From assembly GCA_028583415.1 (NCBI GenBank), contig CM053276.1, positions 123,191,166 to 123,255,165 of the forward strand: DNA of 64,000 nucleotides, given 5' to 3'. The translations under genes and the position numbers were made by a program. This document shows, in pieces, positions 23,201 to 34,468 of the stretch (position 1 is its first letter; the number at the start of each line of letters is the position of its first letter). Under the pieces are notes generated by a model. That model saw only the letters and a program-made list of their open reading frames with translations. It made no database searches and had not been told where the DNA came from. This DNA is from Protea cynaroides. Lineage: Eukaryota > Streptophyta > Magnoliopsida > Proteales > Proteaceae.

Positions 23201-24159
23201 TAGAGAGTCAATTACCATGAGGTCCATGACACAAGATCTTTGGCCAGGTAGTAGCAATAGGCAGCCTTCATCTGAGAAAAGACCCAGAATATAATCGTGC
23301 ACAGAATGCATTTAAACCACTCTGACCCCAATAAAACACCACCAGAATAAAATGGAAATGTATACTATGTTTTGGTAACATTCACAAGAAGACCAAAACT
23401 ACAGTTACTCCATATTCACCAGTGTCTCAGGAAAGAGGAAGATCTTCTCTGATGTTGCTCCCCCACCTCGGCAGTTTACTACTGCCTCAAAAAGGCATAG
23501 AAAGGCATCAAACAAGATTAGGATTATGGAACTTGATCTGCACGAAGAGTGTAGCCATAAGATGCCTTTTATTGCCTTTTAAATGCATTAACAAAACACG
23601 AGCAGGAAAGTGACAATAGCAGAGGATCATTTCCCTCCAAAGAATGAGCAGTCATATGCATCAGAAGAACATGAATGACTTCCACATCGAATCAATCTCC
23701 AAGTTTAAAATGCAAATTACTAGTAATACCAATGCAATAAAATAATTACAAATAATGAGTACCAAGCATGTTGAAGTCAGACACAAAAAATACCAACTGA
23801 ATGGGCATAAAGCGATTGCATGAAGAAGGCAAGGTTTGCAGCAGGCTTAGCCTCATAAATGTAGGAGAATTTCCGAGATAGCCATACCCTCTTCATCTCA
23901 TCCAAGGTTGTTGAATTACTCTGCAATTCAAATATGTATAAAACAATCAGAAAGCATGCTACAAGAACCAACACTGTCAGTCCACGCTGTAAAACTGACA
24001 TTCTGAAAAGAAAAGAAAAAGAGGGTAAAACAAGCAAATGAATGATTAATACTAAAACCTGAATTGTACCTCAGAGAAATCATTTATAAGCTCGTCAATA
24101 TCTAGTTTGAATGGAGTGAGATCCACCGTACTTTCTTTCTTTTTTTGTAAAAAATCCAT
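8231..24159 (-). CDS. SNAPC1-like (SNAP43) snRNA-activating complex subunit, 7 exons
   Basis: Coding exons on the minus strand: 24070..24159, 23794..23920, 20836..20949, 9288..9486, 9145..9190, 8631..8706 and 8231..8487 (90+127+114+199+46+76+257 = 909 nt; 302 aa). All junctions keep frame and have GT/AG borders. Diagnostic segments: DEMKRVWLSRKFSYIYEA (exon 2), RRLGGLYCLYCLYETQP and KPPFKIYLSLG (exon 3, matching the SNAPC1 RxGxLYxLYxLYxTQ signature), RMLEKNMFLFG (exon 4), LFANSRIDHFLHLDLG (exons 5-6), and an acidic helical C-terminus ending YLSQ. The SNAPc complex binds the proximal sequence element of snRNA promoters and acts in the nucleus in Pol II and Pol III snRNA transcription. Intron 3 (9487..20835) is 11.3 kb of transposon debris. 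The start used is ATG 24159; the usual MDL start position reads VDL here. Family assignment is from memory of motifs. Confidence 0.85.
9678..10064. repeat. Short duplicated segment, two copies
   Basis: A segment starting GCAAGGGTCTATTTGTGAAC and ending near TTTCTCTCGAAG or TTTCACTCAAAG occurs at about 9678-9756 and again at about 9987-10064. The first copy continues directly into ATTATCTATATTGATAAG. In the second copy that continuation is displaced to 11920 by the inserted 1.84 kb hAT-like element, so the first copy acts as the unoccupied site. Confidence 0.75.
10619..10740. repeat. Tandem repeat of about 50 bp, three units
   Basis: Units contain AGAGATAACCCATTCGGACT / AGAGGTAACCCATTCGGACT / AGAGATAACCCATTCAGACT, spaced 45-50 bp apart and joined by GCAGAGAA-type linkers. 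CATTCGG words recur at 10521, 10560 and 10580, so the array is probably longer but eroded. It sits inside the hAT-like element. Confidence 0.65.
10790..11400. repeat. Poly-A and (GAA)n low-complexity block
   Basis: Alternating poly-A tracts and GAA triplets with recurring GCAGAGA spacers; the longest GAA run is at about 11318-11360. The long open frames on both strands (poly-Lys/Arg or poly-Phe/Ser/Leu) come from this composition and are not genes. Confidence 0.9.
11470..11690 (-). promoter_or_regulatory. Promoter-like block with divergent TATA motifs around a palindrome
   Basis: A perfect 12-bp inverted repeat, TTTGGTGTACAA / TTGTACACCAAA (11641-11652 and 11660-11671), sits between two outward TATA-like motifs. 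One is on the minus strand (ACTATATAAAG, about 11616-11626) and one on the plus strand (ACTATAAAAG, about 11673-11682). Downstream on the minus strand is a CT-rich leader with an AACCCTAA-type telo-box sequence (TTAGGGTTT) and no ATG. It ends in a consensus splice donor, CAATCAG|GTATGT (about 11480). Function is inferred from motifs only. Confidence 0.5.
11960..12950 (-). pseudogene. RTE-type LINE reverse transcriptase remnant
   Basis: Minus-strand translation shows, in order, MLFANEIALVDET (mutated form of the catalytic FADD box region), LELWRLALESKGFKISR, EYMVCNFSHT, KWRGVSRVLCDR, PLKLKEKFYR, YGAECWAFKK, AEMKMLRWMCGK and, beyond an inserted MITE, LRWYEYVQRR and RARGRPKMTL. These are characteristic of plant RTE-clade non-LTR retrotransposons. 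The 3' end near 11960 has the family's AACAACAAAGCCTTATC and GGGGTCGACTACATGGAT words in complement. Frameshifts, stops and loss of the catalytic acids make it inactive. The 5' end is truncated. It lies in SNAPC1-like intron 3. Confidence 0.82.
12240..12358. mobile_element. hAT-like MITE, CATAGTTGTC family, 119 bp, inside the LINE
   Basis: Begins CATAGTTGTCAAGGCGTCGC and ends TTAACAACTATG. Flanks GTTGGTGC (12232-12239) and ATTGGTGC (12359-12366) form an 8-bp duplication with one mismatch. It splits the RTE reverse-transcriptase reading frame, so it is younger than the LINE insertion. Confidence 0.83.
14033..15519 (+). pseudogene. L1-type LINE 3' remnant (RT C-terminus and zf-RVT region)
   Basis: Broken plus-strand frames read HGSLPVKYLGNPL, then LSYARPNSY, then TTCFLKLIWKVAKKK, SIWVKRSYTTYLQKDSFW, SSWVWRNMLKHG and DGSSTLLWQDN. 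These match the reverse-transcriptase thumb and connection region of plant L1-like elements. The following stretch (about 14830-15240) resembles the zinc-binding reverse-transcriptase domain. The copy ends with a typical LINE 3' terminus, TTAATTCCTTATTCACC plus an A8 tail (15512-15519). There are many stops and frameshifts. It is 5' truncated, as LINE copies usually are, and lies in SNAPC1-like intron 3. Confidence 0.78.
15520..19907. other. Intron 3 stretch without recognisable genes
   Basis: AT-rich intronic DNA with homopolymer tracts (A runs near 16063-16087 and 17771-17796, C run near 16220-16233, T run near 17031-17046). The open frames at 16216-16446, 17837-18178 and 18175-18405 show no family motif and biased composition. 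I see no transposon ends here that I can pair. Confidence 0.4.
19908..19919 (-). other. LTR-retrotransposon primer-binding-site-like word
   Basis: GCTCTGATACCA is the complement of the initiator-tRNA-Met primer-binding site TGGTATCAGAGC, followed on the plus strand by TGTAAC as if an LTR began there. It suggests an old minus-strand LTR element, but no second LTR or internal domain can be found. Confidence 0.35.
19976..20146. mobile_element. Foldback MITE of about 170 bp
   Basis: The left end GATCCTCTGTAGTGAGG and the right end CCTCACCACAGAGGATC are inverted copies. The centre has GGATCGGCATATATCCC facing GGGATATATGCTGATCC across a roughly 19-bp loop. Almost the whole unit can fold on itself. 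No coding capacity. Target duplication not resolved. Confidence 0.7.
22806..23271 (-). pseudogene. Unrecognised exon-like minus-strand segments inside SNAPC1-like intron 2
   Basis: Three stretches translate without stops into protein-like sequence: 23216..23271 (AG-flanked, ends at a GTAATT donor; KAAYCYYLAKDLVSW), about 23010-23190 (KTDIDIFNEYDARDFNFAKQ, then YPHEANPVAIYAIEF) and 22806..22925 (after CTTTCAG; NNEIAPCALIHYFPSD, ending in a stop). The phases do not join cleanly across the apparent junctions, so a decayed copy of some host gene is more likely than a live nested gene. I do not recognise the family. Confidence 0.3.
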
Positions 24160-24168
24160 TGTACTTTC
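24128..24168 (-). repeat. 33-bp spaced duplication at the SNAPC1-like start codon
   Basis: GTACTTTC occurs at 24128 and again at 24161 on the plus strand, 33 bp apart. On the gene strand these are GAAAGTACAATGGAT and GAAAGTACGGTGGAT. The upstream copy supplies the ATG used here. The downstream copy has GTG where the ancestral-looking start (M/V-D-L-x-P-F) would be. The 33-bp offset keeps the frame. Confidence 0.7.
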
Positions 24169-25160
24169 AATTCCTGAAGATAACAAGAAGATGCAAAGCT
24201 TTGCTTTATTTTTGCATGAATATAACTCTGTTAATTAAACAAAATGGGGGTGGAGGGGAGGTAAGAACAGACACAAAAAGCATAAAATAAAATAAAATAA
24301 ATCAGACATCCAATCTGGAATTCTGGATTAGTAGCGACAATGCTAAACCTGATCGCAACCACCAGTCACCACTACTATGATTCTGAATAACATAGAGATC
24401 TACAGCTTCTGGAGTTCAGAATTACTATACTACCTTTTTTATTTTTTTTTATTTTTTTTTTACTTTTTTCACTTCTTACTATGTTGTTTGTTATTACCAA
24501 TTGGTAATAAATGGGTATTAGGTTTCAGAAATCAAAAAAATTCCCAGAATCACAGGAATAGGAAATTGCCCAGAATTTGAGTTTTAAATATCTCAGTGGT
24601 CACAAGGCAGAATTAGACCAAAAGCTGGCCGAGTGGTATTTTAGATTAGAAGAACAGTTGAGAGAAATTTCAACAGGTTTTGATGGTCAGACTAGCAGAC
24701 ATTTAAGTATCATACTTGAACAAGGAAACTTAAATAGAACAGAATTCATTATCAACAAGGTAACTGGTCTTTAATCAGAAACCAGAGAGTAATATCAGCA
24801 ATAATTATAACAAACCAGAATATCCAGAAACTGAAGAGTTAAAGCAAACAGACATGAAGTCGGACTCTTCTAATTCGATGGAAAGTTGAAATTTTGAATC
24901 TAGTAAACAACTAGAAATAGAAGATAATATTCAAGGTAGAGGACTGACAGAAGAAAGTAACCATTTAACCTACAAGATCAGCAAGCACGTGAACAGAACG
25001 AGAAGACTGAAAAACTAGAATCACCGGTAGAAAGAAATCTGGATAGTTATTTGAATCGATGGATAAAAGGAAAATAAGAATAGGACATGTATGCCTTGCG
25101 AAATCGCCACCAGAATCCCCTGAATCAGTGAATCACTACACGATAGAAAGGCTGAAGCCA
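24160..25160. other. 5' flank of the SNAPC1-like gene and an unrecognised ORF region
   Basis: 24160-24570 is the upstream region of the minus-strand gene, with AT tracts and no clear TATA that I would commit to. A plus-strand frame at 24577-24774 (LSGHKAELDQKLAEWYF) looks protein-like, and the following 300 bp keep broken coding-like phrases. I do not recognise the source; a degraded retroelement fragment is possible. Confidence 0.3.
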
Positions 25161-25165
25161 TAATA

Positions 25166-26010
25166 TCATTCATCAAACCGTGAATAGGGCTATGCTAGCA
25201 TTGTTGTCACGATGACAACACGGCCAAAGGCAATGGCCAGGTGCCTATGCATCTGGTCGCTTATGCGATGAAAGGTGAGAAGAGGAGAGGAAAAAAGAGA
25301 GAATAAAGAGGAGAAAGGAGAAGAGAAGAGGAGACAGAAGAAGAAGAGAAAAGAGATGAGAAAATAGAATACAGGAGACGTGAAGAAAGGAAAGAAGAAG
25401 AGAAAAGACGAGAAGAATACAGGAGAAGGGAAAAAGCAGAGAGAAGGAATAAAAGAGAGGAAGACAAGACAGCAAGAAGAACAAGACAAAGCAGAAAGAA
25501 AAAGTATTAGAAATGAAAAAGAGAAGAAATGGTTTGATCCTCTTATTTCTCGAACTGAGAGATCCATGAATCCAGATCCTGATGCATAAAATCATTCATC
25601 AAACTGTGAAGAGGGCTATGCTAGTATTGTTGTCACGATGACAACATGACCCAAGGCAATGGCCAGGTGCCTATGCATCTGGTCGCTTAGGCAATGCAAG
25701 GCAAGAAAAGAAGGGGAGAGAAGAGAGAATAAAGAAGAGAAAGGAGAAGAGAAGAGGAGACAGAAGAAGATGAGAAAATAGAAAACAGGAGACGAGAAGA
25801 AGAAAAGGAGAAGAAAAAAAGACAAGAAGAATACAGGAGAAGGGAAGAGGCAGAGAGAGAAGATATAAAAGATAAGAAGACAAGACAGCAAGAAGAACTA
25901 GACAAAGCAGAAAGAAAAAGTATTAAAAATGAAAAAGAGTTAGAAGAAATGGTTTGATCTTCTTATTTCTCGAACCAAGAGATCCATGAATAGGGATCCT
26001 GATGCATATA
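25166..26010. repeat. Two-copy tandem duplication, about 420 bp per unit
   Basis: Unit A (about 25166-25590) and unit B (about 25591-26010) both start CATCAAAC-GTGAA-AGGGCTATGC, continue with TTGTTGTCACGATGACAACA and GGCAATGGCCAGGTGCCTAT, run through a GA-rich block, and end in the same plastid-like piece (TCTTATTTCTCGAAC). Unit B is also missing or shuffling pieces of the GA-rich block. The poly-basic and Ser/Phe-rich frames across it are composition artefacts. Confidence 0.8.
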
Positions 26011-26397
26011 GATACAAATGGCCCAATGGGAGCAAGAATTTCTAGGAACATTTGGAACATTCGTTTCTGAGCAGAAGAGCCGTTTTCAAGTAGTGTTCAA
26101 ACGATTACATATTAATAAATTTTCAATTGATTGGTCTAAGGTTATCGACAAACAAGATTTGTCTAAGTCACCTCATTTCTTTTTGGCCAAGTCACTTCTC
26201 TTTTTGTCTTACAGTCCAAGTCACTTTCCTTTTTCTTTGTGAGTTCAGGAATATCTCCATTCATAGGTCCTAGATCCACATCCATGAATTTAGAGGTTCG
26301 AATGATCAACTCTTCAATCAGTTGTTAGAATCAATAGGTCTTCAAATCATTCATTTGAATAAATTGAAACCCTACTTATTGGCTGATCATGATACTA
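25945..26397 (+). pseudogene. ycf2: Nuclear plastid DNA insert: fragment of ycf2
   Basis: Plus-strand translation gives, through small frameshifts, SRTKRSMNRDPDAYRYKW, FVSEQKSRFQVVFKRL, INKFSIDWSKVIDKQDLSKS, IPIHRS-type sequence and LLESIGLQIIHLNKLKPYLL. This is the recognisable order of a segment of plastid Ycf2, a very large plastid-encoded protein. Homology stops at GATCATGATACT (about 26397), beyond which the sequence turns AAG/GAAG-rich. The 5' edge of the insert (about 25525-25589) is repeated in the upstream tandem unit. Too short and broken to be functional. Confidence 0.85.
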
Positions 26398-27872
<1,475 letters not shown>

Positions 27873-28041
27873 ATTCAATTGTCAGCAACAACCACTAAAA
27901 ATGTGATATCCCACACTTAAGGAGGCCTTCGTATTGGTAATGTGTTTGTATTTTGCACATACATGACCCATTGAAATGGCATGTGAAGCTCTCAAGGAGG
28001 CATCAACCAACTAATCTGATGACAATACTTCAAGGCCCCTT

Positions 28042-28583
28042 CATAGTTGTCAAGGCGTCGCCTAGGCGTTCGGGCGGTAATTTAGAGGCTAGGCAGCTAG
28101 GAACCTTGTGGATGTTCAAAAGGCAATCAACTAAGTCTTCTGGGCGTCGCCTTGGGTGCCTTGGAGGCCCTAAAGGCCTACGCGGTCACCTTGTTGCATA
28201 TGTGTATATAAATCTTTAAATTCATGTACCTCCCTTAAGGTTTCCATTTACCCACAATTCAGCCATCCCCTATTATCAGCCACACACTGTTAAGTTCCAT
28301 AACGGAAAATATGAAAATATTTTTTTACCCTTATACTAAAAACCAGTCCGAGATTAGGATGCCGATGTCGTCGAAAAATTTATTCCCCAACAATTGAGGT
28401 GCTTCAAAGCTAAGCAGTCACCAAAAGACGAAACTTCCACAGAAGAATTGTTGGACGAGAGATTGAGTTATTCCAAACTCCAGCAATTAGATATAGAAAT
28501 ATCCCCATTCCCCCCGAAATACACCAAGAACGCCTAGGCACCTAGGATGGCCTCCAATGCCCAGGGTCGCCTTGACAACTATG
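28042..28583. mobile_element. hAT-like element, CATAGTTGTC family, 542 bp
   Basis: Starts CATAGTTGTCAAGGCGTCGC and ends GCCTTGACAACTATG. A perfect 8-bp duplication, GGCCCCTT, flanks it (28034-28041 and 28584-28591). The terminal blocks share the CGCCTAGGCG and CACCTAGGATGGCC words of the shorter copies; the middle 300 bp are unrelated AT-rich sequence. No coding capacity. Confidence 0.85.
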
Positions 28584-28653
28584 GGCCCCTTGCAAATAGT
28601 TAAAGAACACAAAATATTCTACCGAAGTACCATTCTTGACTCTATAGTGCATC

Positions 28654-29990
28654 CAAGGTTCAAGGTGCCTATTTCGAGTAGGCTCGAAACCGAGTTGTCT
28701 CGGGTTTTGACCAGGTTTTGATTGAAACCTAGGTCTTTTCCCAGGAAGGTTTCGAGGCCAAGATTTTTTTTTTTATTATCAGATTTTGTTGGTGTAGCCT
28801 ATTTTAAACCTATTTCCCACATTAGATTTAAGAAAAAAAAATCTTATATGATACTTTGTGATATGGATCCAAGTTTATTAGTGTATGCGGAAACCAGGGA
28901 CTGTGTCCAGGGTTAAGTAGGCAATACTTATTTATGACTAATATCATTTAAGTAAATGTTTTACATAATATATTATTCATAAATGAGCAAATACCCCCCA
29001 TTTGAATCCAATAAAAATAATATAAAATTCAAATTCCAAAATGATAAAAGTCGACCCTCTAGTTCAAGAACAGAAACCAGATTTGTGCAGGGTTGATTTT
29101 CAACTTCAAAATGTTAGGTTTTTTTTCTCAAATATAAAAATTTCATAACTCTTATTATAGTAAAGCATCACTAAAAACCAAGAGTGCACCAAAATAATCT
29201 CCAACTTTGATGCCCAAAATTTATTTTCATCCTTTTAAACAGCATTCGCATATTCCAAACAATGTTGAGTAACTCTTTCAATATAACTCGGTTTTAAGCA
29301 ATCTCCGATTTGTAGCAAAGCTACCAAAATCAGTTTTTCAACAAATCTGAGATTGTTTGAATCTGAGTTATAGTGAAGAAGTTACACTCCGGTCAAACCT
29401 TGTTCGGATTACGCGAATGCTGTTTAAAGTTGTCTGAATTGAAATAATTTTGAGCATCAAAGCAAGCGATTATTTTAGTACACTCTTGGTTTTTAGTAAT
29501 GCTTTACTATAATAAGATTTATGGAATTTTTAGATCTGGGAAAAAGCCTAGCATTTGAAAGTTGAAAATAGCCCCTACACCCAAAAATCCGATTTTTATT
29601 CTTGAACTAGAGGGTTGAATTTTTATCCTTTTGGAATTTGAATTTTATATTATTTTTATTGGATTTAAATGGGAGTGTTTGCTTATTTATGAATAATATC
29701 TCAAGTAAAATGATATTAATCATAAATAAGTGTTGCCTAATAAGTGTCGTTCCTATGTACTATTCCTGGCTTTGGAGTCCAAACCTAGTCGACTTTAGGT
29801 CGAAACCTGTCAAAATAGATAGGTTTCGATCGAAACCTTGCATTTTATATAAGGGAGTGGACCAAAACCGAGTCGAAACTAGGTTTCGAACTTGGACCAG
29901 GCCGAAACCTGGTATTTTTTGGGTTCGAGCCTTGGAGTCGTGTCGACTCAGTTTGAAACCGATTTGTGTCGGTCGACACCTCGAACTATG
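28654..29990. mobile_element. 1.34 kb hAT-like long-hairpin (foldback) element
   Basis: The left end CAAGGTTCAAGGTG and the complement of the right end (CATAGTTCGAGGTG) match at 11 of 14 positions. A perfect 8-bp duplication, AGTGCATC, flanks it (28646-28653 and 29991-29998). Most of the element is one long inverted repeat with a centre near 29330. For example TTGAATCCAATAAAAATAAT (about 29002) pairs with ATTATTTTTATTGGATTTAA (about 29649), and CTAAAAACCAAGAGTGCACC (about 29172) with ACACTCTTGGTTTTTAGTAA (about 29480). No coding capacity. Confidence 0.8.
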
Positions 29991-29998
29991 AGTGCATC

Positions 29999-31633
29999 TA
30001 TCGTGCATATTACCATTTCGTCAATGGTCAACAATAATCTAGTGTGGGTAATCTCATTTTCAAGGAGGCCAAGCATACCTTAAACTACCATCCGATTCAT
30101 TTATGAGTTCCTCCTAGATCTGCATGGATTAAAGCTAGCCAAGTGCCATTCATTCTTCACCACTATACCATTGGACCCAACTGGTCAAATGAGAGAAACA
30201 TTACTTCTTCCATCGCTTAGTTTTAAGGAGACAGTTGCATCATGCATATACACAAACAGAGGCTTTGGTAGTCGGCTGATGATAATGTGTTAGATCATTT
30301 TTTTTTCTTTTCTTTTCTTTTAACTTCTTGCTTTCCTAAATGAAGTGCCACCAAGATTAGATGGTTGATTCAATCTGCAATCTGCAGAATAACAAAAACC
30401 CTTTATGAAAATCCCACATGCCATTCAAATGGACCATAAATCTCAATGGTTCCACCATGCAGTTAAGCTTGACATACTATGTAAGTGGAATATACATATG
30501 TTGAAGATTGTACAATGTTGGTTCGATTGTCTAGGTGTTACCTAGGCCTGTCTAGGTATCACCTAGCTTAGTGATGTCCAGTTGTCCAAGCTGGTTGACT
30601 TCTTAGCTTTGGGATGAAGTTAAATTCTTGACTTAGTCCTTCTTATCTTTAACTCATTATATGTAATTAGGAGATTAGTTTTATTGTCTAATTAGGATTT
30701 ACTACTTATCTAGGATTTCTTGTCATGTTGACATGTGGAATTTCTACATTTAATGTAACTAGGACTCCTTACCTTGTGGAGTCCTAGACCTATCATTTTA
30801 TCCATTTTATTCCCTTTTATAAATAGTACCTGCTAAGAGGAGAGGAGTACACATTGATTCTCTCTCCCTTTTATCCATTCTCTCCTTCTCATATATTCTA
30901 TGGCCACGTGGTTAGATGATGGTAGAATATTGAAACCCTAGAAGTGACAAAACCCAAAACTATGGGGAATTGTAGAGCATTATGTAAACAATAGCATTTG
31001 CTATAAAGATATGCCTATAGGTAGAGAGAGGCATCAAGATTGATAATTCAATTTGGTTTTATCAATCAATGTCATGGCCATTCTAGGTTATCTTCTAGAC
31101 AGTCAGAACTGACAGTCACTTGTCCAATGCATTAGAAAATCTCTGTACAAGCAGATCAAAAAAATCCAACAAGTATTGGTTTTGAAAATTTTATCCTTCA
31201 ACATAAAGAACTCTTCCTCTTTCCAACAGAATATAGTTGAGATGAACTAAAAAGGTTTTTGTATTTGCAAGCTAAAAGGTTTAATCAACAATCTACAAGC
31301 AATTTTCAGAAGAAACTCAACCAAGTTCATCCAAACATTGAGCAACCCAAAGGTAAGTATGCTTAAACGACAAGGTTCTGCCTAGGGGACCTGGTATATT
31401 TTAATGTATCCATCATGTCCAGTATAACAATGATATATTGATGCCTATATACTACATCAAGAATTAACATTTAAGCCATATCAATGCTATGTATGATATG
31501 ATTATGCTAGTGATAACCTAATAGGAGAAAATCAACAAATAATGAACAAAATATAGGATAACAAGTAGCATATTTATCAAAAAACAAAGCAATGAACTAA
31601 GAGCATAATACCATATAAGAAGCAGAATTATAA
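29999..31633. other. Gene-free spacer with a fragment related to the 1.84 kb element
   Basis: No gene is seen. 31370-31480 (CTGCCTAGGGGACC, then ACATCAAGAATTAACATTTAA) resembles the left subterminal region of the 1.84 kb hAT-like element at 10120-10225 (ACATCAAGAACTAACATTTAA), so it is probably a truncated relative. Confidence 0.4.
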
Positions 31634-34417
31634 GGGGGTGTTTGATAACACTCCAGAAGTTGGATTCTGACTTCTGTAGCATAAATGGAGTAGAAGTTTG
31701 TTTGGTAACCCGGTTCGAACTTTTGAAGAATCCATGGCTGAACCAGCTCCTAATAGTCTCCAGAATCCACTTTTTTTTTCAACTTCGGAGTTGAAAATTG
31801 GAGTTGAAGTTGAATGGAGTTACTCCATTTTAATTCCCTCAACCACCGAAAAAACCCGATAGCTTGTCAGAGACTAGAGCTGGGGTTCTTCTCATTCTTC
31901 ATCATCGACATATGAGTTCTTCATCTCTACTACTCTAGGCTACTGACTGACGATCGAGGACCTACAGGTGACGATATTCTCAACTTCAGTTTCCCATCTC
32001 CTCTCAGCTTCACCGACATCAAGAAAATCAGTTGATAGCTTCACCAACGACCTGCGACTCTTGAGACCAAGATCAGTTCATCCGTTTTCAAGTGAGTTTC
32101 TCAAACCTCTCTCTCATAAACCCTCTCCCCAATTAGTTTTTTCAGATCTGTTACAAGATTGAGCAAAGGGGTTTATGGTTTCTCCCTTAAATCAAAGAAA
32201 CCCTAATAAACTCTTTCATAACCGATTTTAGGGTATCTTCTAATTTCTTTCTTTTCTTCCTCCCTCAGCTACGTTGAACACTACGTTTCTTCACAGAAAG
32301 GTATGTTTCTTTTTCTCTCACAATCTGCTCTGTGTTTTGATTTTATTTCAAATCGTATTTTCTAGTCATTGATCCATTGTTGCGGTATGGTATTGTTTCA
32401 ATTGACAATGGGTTATAATTTTTTTGAACAAACACAGTGCTTCGCCCTGGACACCCCCAATTTTGTGTTGTTCATGTTGAACAAGTTTATGAATTCCAAA
32501 TATCTAAAATTATAATTTTTTTTAAGTAGCATTTGCTTCCATCAGTTGCTTGTCCTTAATTTTCTGTGGTTCCATGAAATTATTTGTTTGGTTCTCTGAT
32601 TTCAATAATAGCACAGGGGGTTAGAAGTCTCTCGCAATGAAAATAGTATTAAAATTTCTCACTGAAATAACCATTTGTCTGATTTCAGTGAATAACATTT
32701 GTTTAACAAATGGTTCTTAACATTTCTCACTGAAATCTGGGATGATGAGTAAAATAGTTCTTAATCATTGCTATGATGACTTCCAGCTCCACCCATGCTT
32801 TCTGTACATTTAATCTTAATCAAACAACCTATGTTGTGTTGGGGCTCAATCCCTATTCTTCTTGGTATTGGACACATAGCTTCGAAAACAGAGAATTAAA
32901 GGAAAACTAGATCCATTTGTTAAAAGGGACATAACAGAGGGAAATATTAGACAAATCTGCTGCCATTTTTAGCAGATTCACTGTTGTTCCCTCACTGAAC
33001 ATTCTGGGGAGGCTCAAAGACACAAATTGTGGAGACCTGAAGCTTTCTATTTAAAAATTAATTAAGTGGGGCCCCTTTGATAACATGAGTGGCACTGGCA
33101 CCTACCACTATCGTGAGTGATTTCATCATCTTTCTGTTGGTGCCTCTCAAACTGCAGATTAGTGTTTTGAGAATGAAGAAGCATTTTCATGAAATCAAGA
33201 AACGTATACCCATTCATCTTTTAAACTTTACATTTGTTTTTCCTGGCCTGATTTTGAACTTTACAACAGAGCATTAAAAAAATGGTGACTTATCTCCCTC
33301 TCTCCCACTTTCTCCCTTCAACCAAACGATCCTCCCAACCATTGCAGCTCCCAAAAAAAAAGGCGTTCTTTATAGCAATGCAATGAACACAAAGCTTTAG
33401 TGAGGCAGGAGAAAGCAAAAGAAAAGAAAGTGAAGCCAAGCAAAAATATTTGCCCGTCAACTTTGAGCTTTTAAAATTTTAAGTTATTACATTGGGAGGA
33501 GAGGATGTGAATCTCAGGTATGAATATTTGATTGATTGAATCTGAACTGATTTAAGTGATTTAATGTGTTTTATTAGTTCTGGAATTTTAGAACTAGTTC
33601 TGGTTCCCAGTTTTGATTTTAGAACCTAAGTCTTTATTGATTTCTAATTTCTTACTTGAAGGCCTATTTTGGTTACTGTTTTAAGGGATGTTACTTAATC
33701 TTTTAAACATTGATCAAACTGTTTTCAATTTAAAAAATGATAAATGGAATTGTTAGATTGATGCAAAACTTTACCCACGGTTTGATGATAACGTAGACAA
33801 TACAATATATCCACCGAATTTAGGTTATAAATAAACTATCATATTGCAGTTATTGAGGATGTGATGGATGGGAGTGGATAGTGAGAGTGAGTCCCCTATT
33901 GAAAAACCTTGAATTGAGATGTCTTCGTATACTAGTTGATTTAGTTATTTAATAACTTAAGCTTTTTAATTAGATACTTAACCATATTCCCAATATCGTG
34001 CAGTAAGGAAATTAGAGATGGAAACATACCTCAACTCCAAGATTAAAGAACCACCCCAATAAACATCCAAATGGTAGCCCAATGATGTAATAGCAACCCA
34101 AATTTATAAAGGCCATGAATTTTTGCCATCCCAATCCAACAGTCACTCCTATTACACAATTAAATATTTTGTAATCTACACATTCAAAACTAATGAAACA
34201 TCTTCAAAGGCCAAAGAGAGTTGCAGGATTTATTTATTTATTTATTTTTGATAGGTAGGCCCCAAAGAGTTGAACTCATAATCTTTTTAAGGTGTTGTTC
34301 TTTTCCAATTGAGCTAATCCTTTTGGTAAAGTTGCAAGGATTATTTCAATAGAAATAATGCAATAGCTGGAAACCTATTTCATGATTTCTATTCAGGATT
34401 ATTTCATTTATTTCACA

Positions 34418-34419
34418 TG

Positions 34420-34460
<41 letters not shown>
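34418..34460. repeat. (CT)n microsatellite
   Basis: A pure CT dinucleotide run ending in CACACACACT, inside the 5' non-coding part of the Harbinger element. Confidence 0.95.

Positions 34461-34468
<8 letters not shown>

Noticed and set aside
23777..24037. Minus-strand ORF with an apparent N-terminal membrane anchor (VLQRGLTVLVLVACF)
   Set aside because: The hydrophobic part is intron 1 of the SNAPC1-like gene read through. A good acceptor (TTGAATTGCAG) lies just before SNSTTLDEMKR, and exon 1 joins there in frame.
24577..24774. 65-codon plus-strand frame as a viral or retroelement protein
   Set aside because: Protein-like texture but no motif I can name; calling a source would be a guess.
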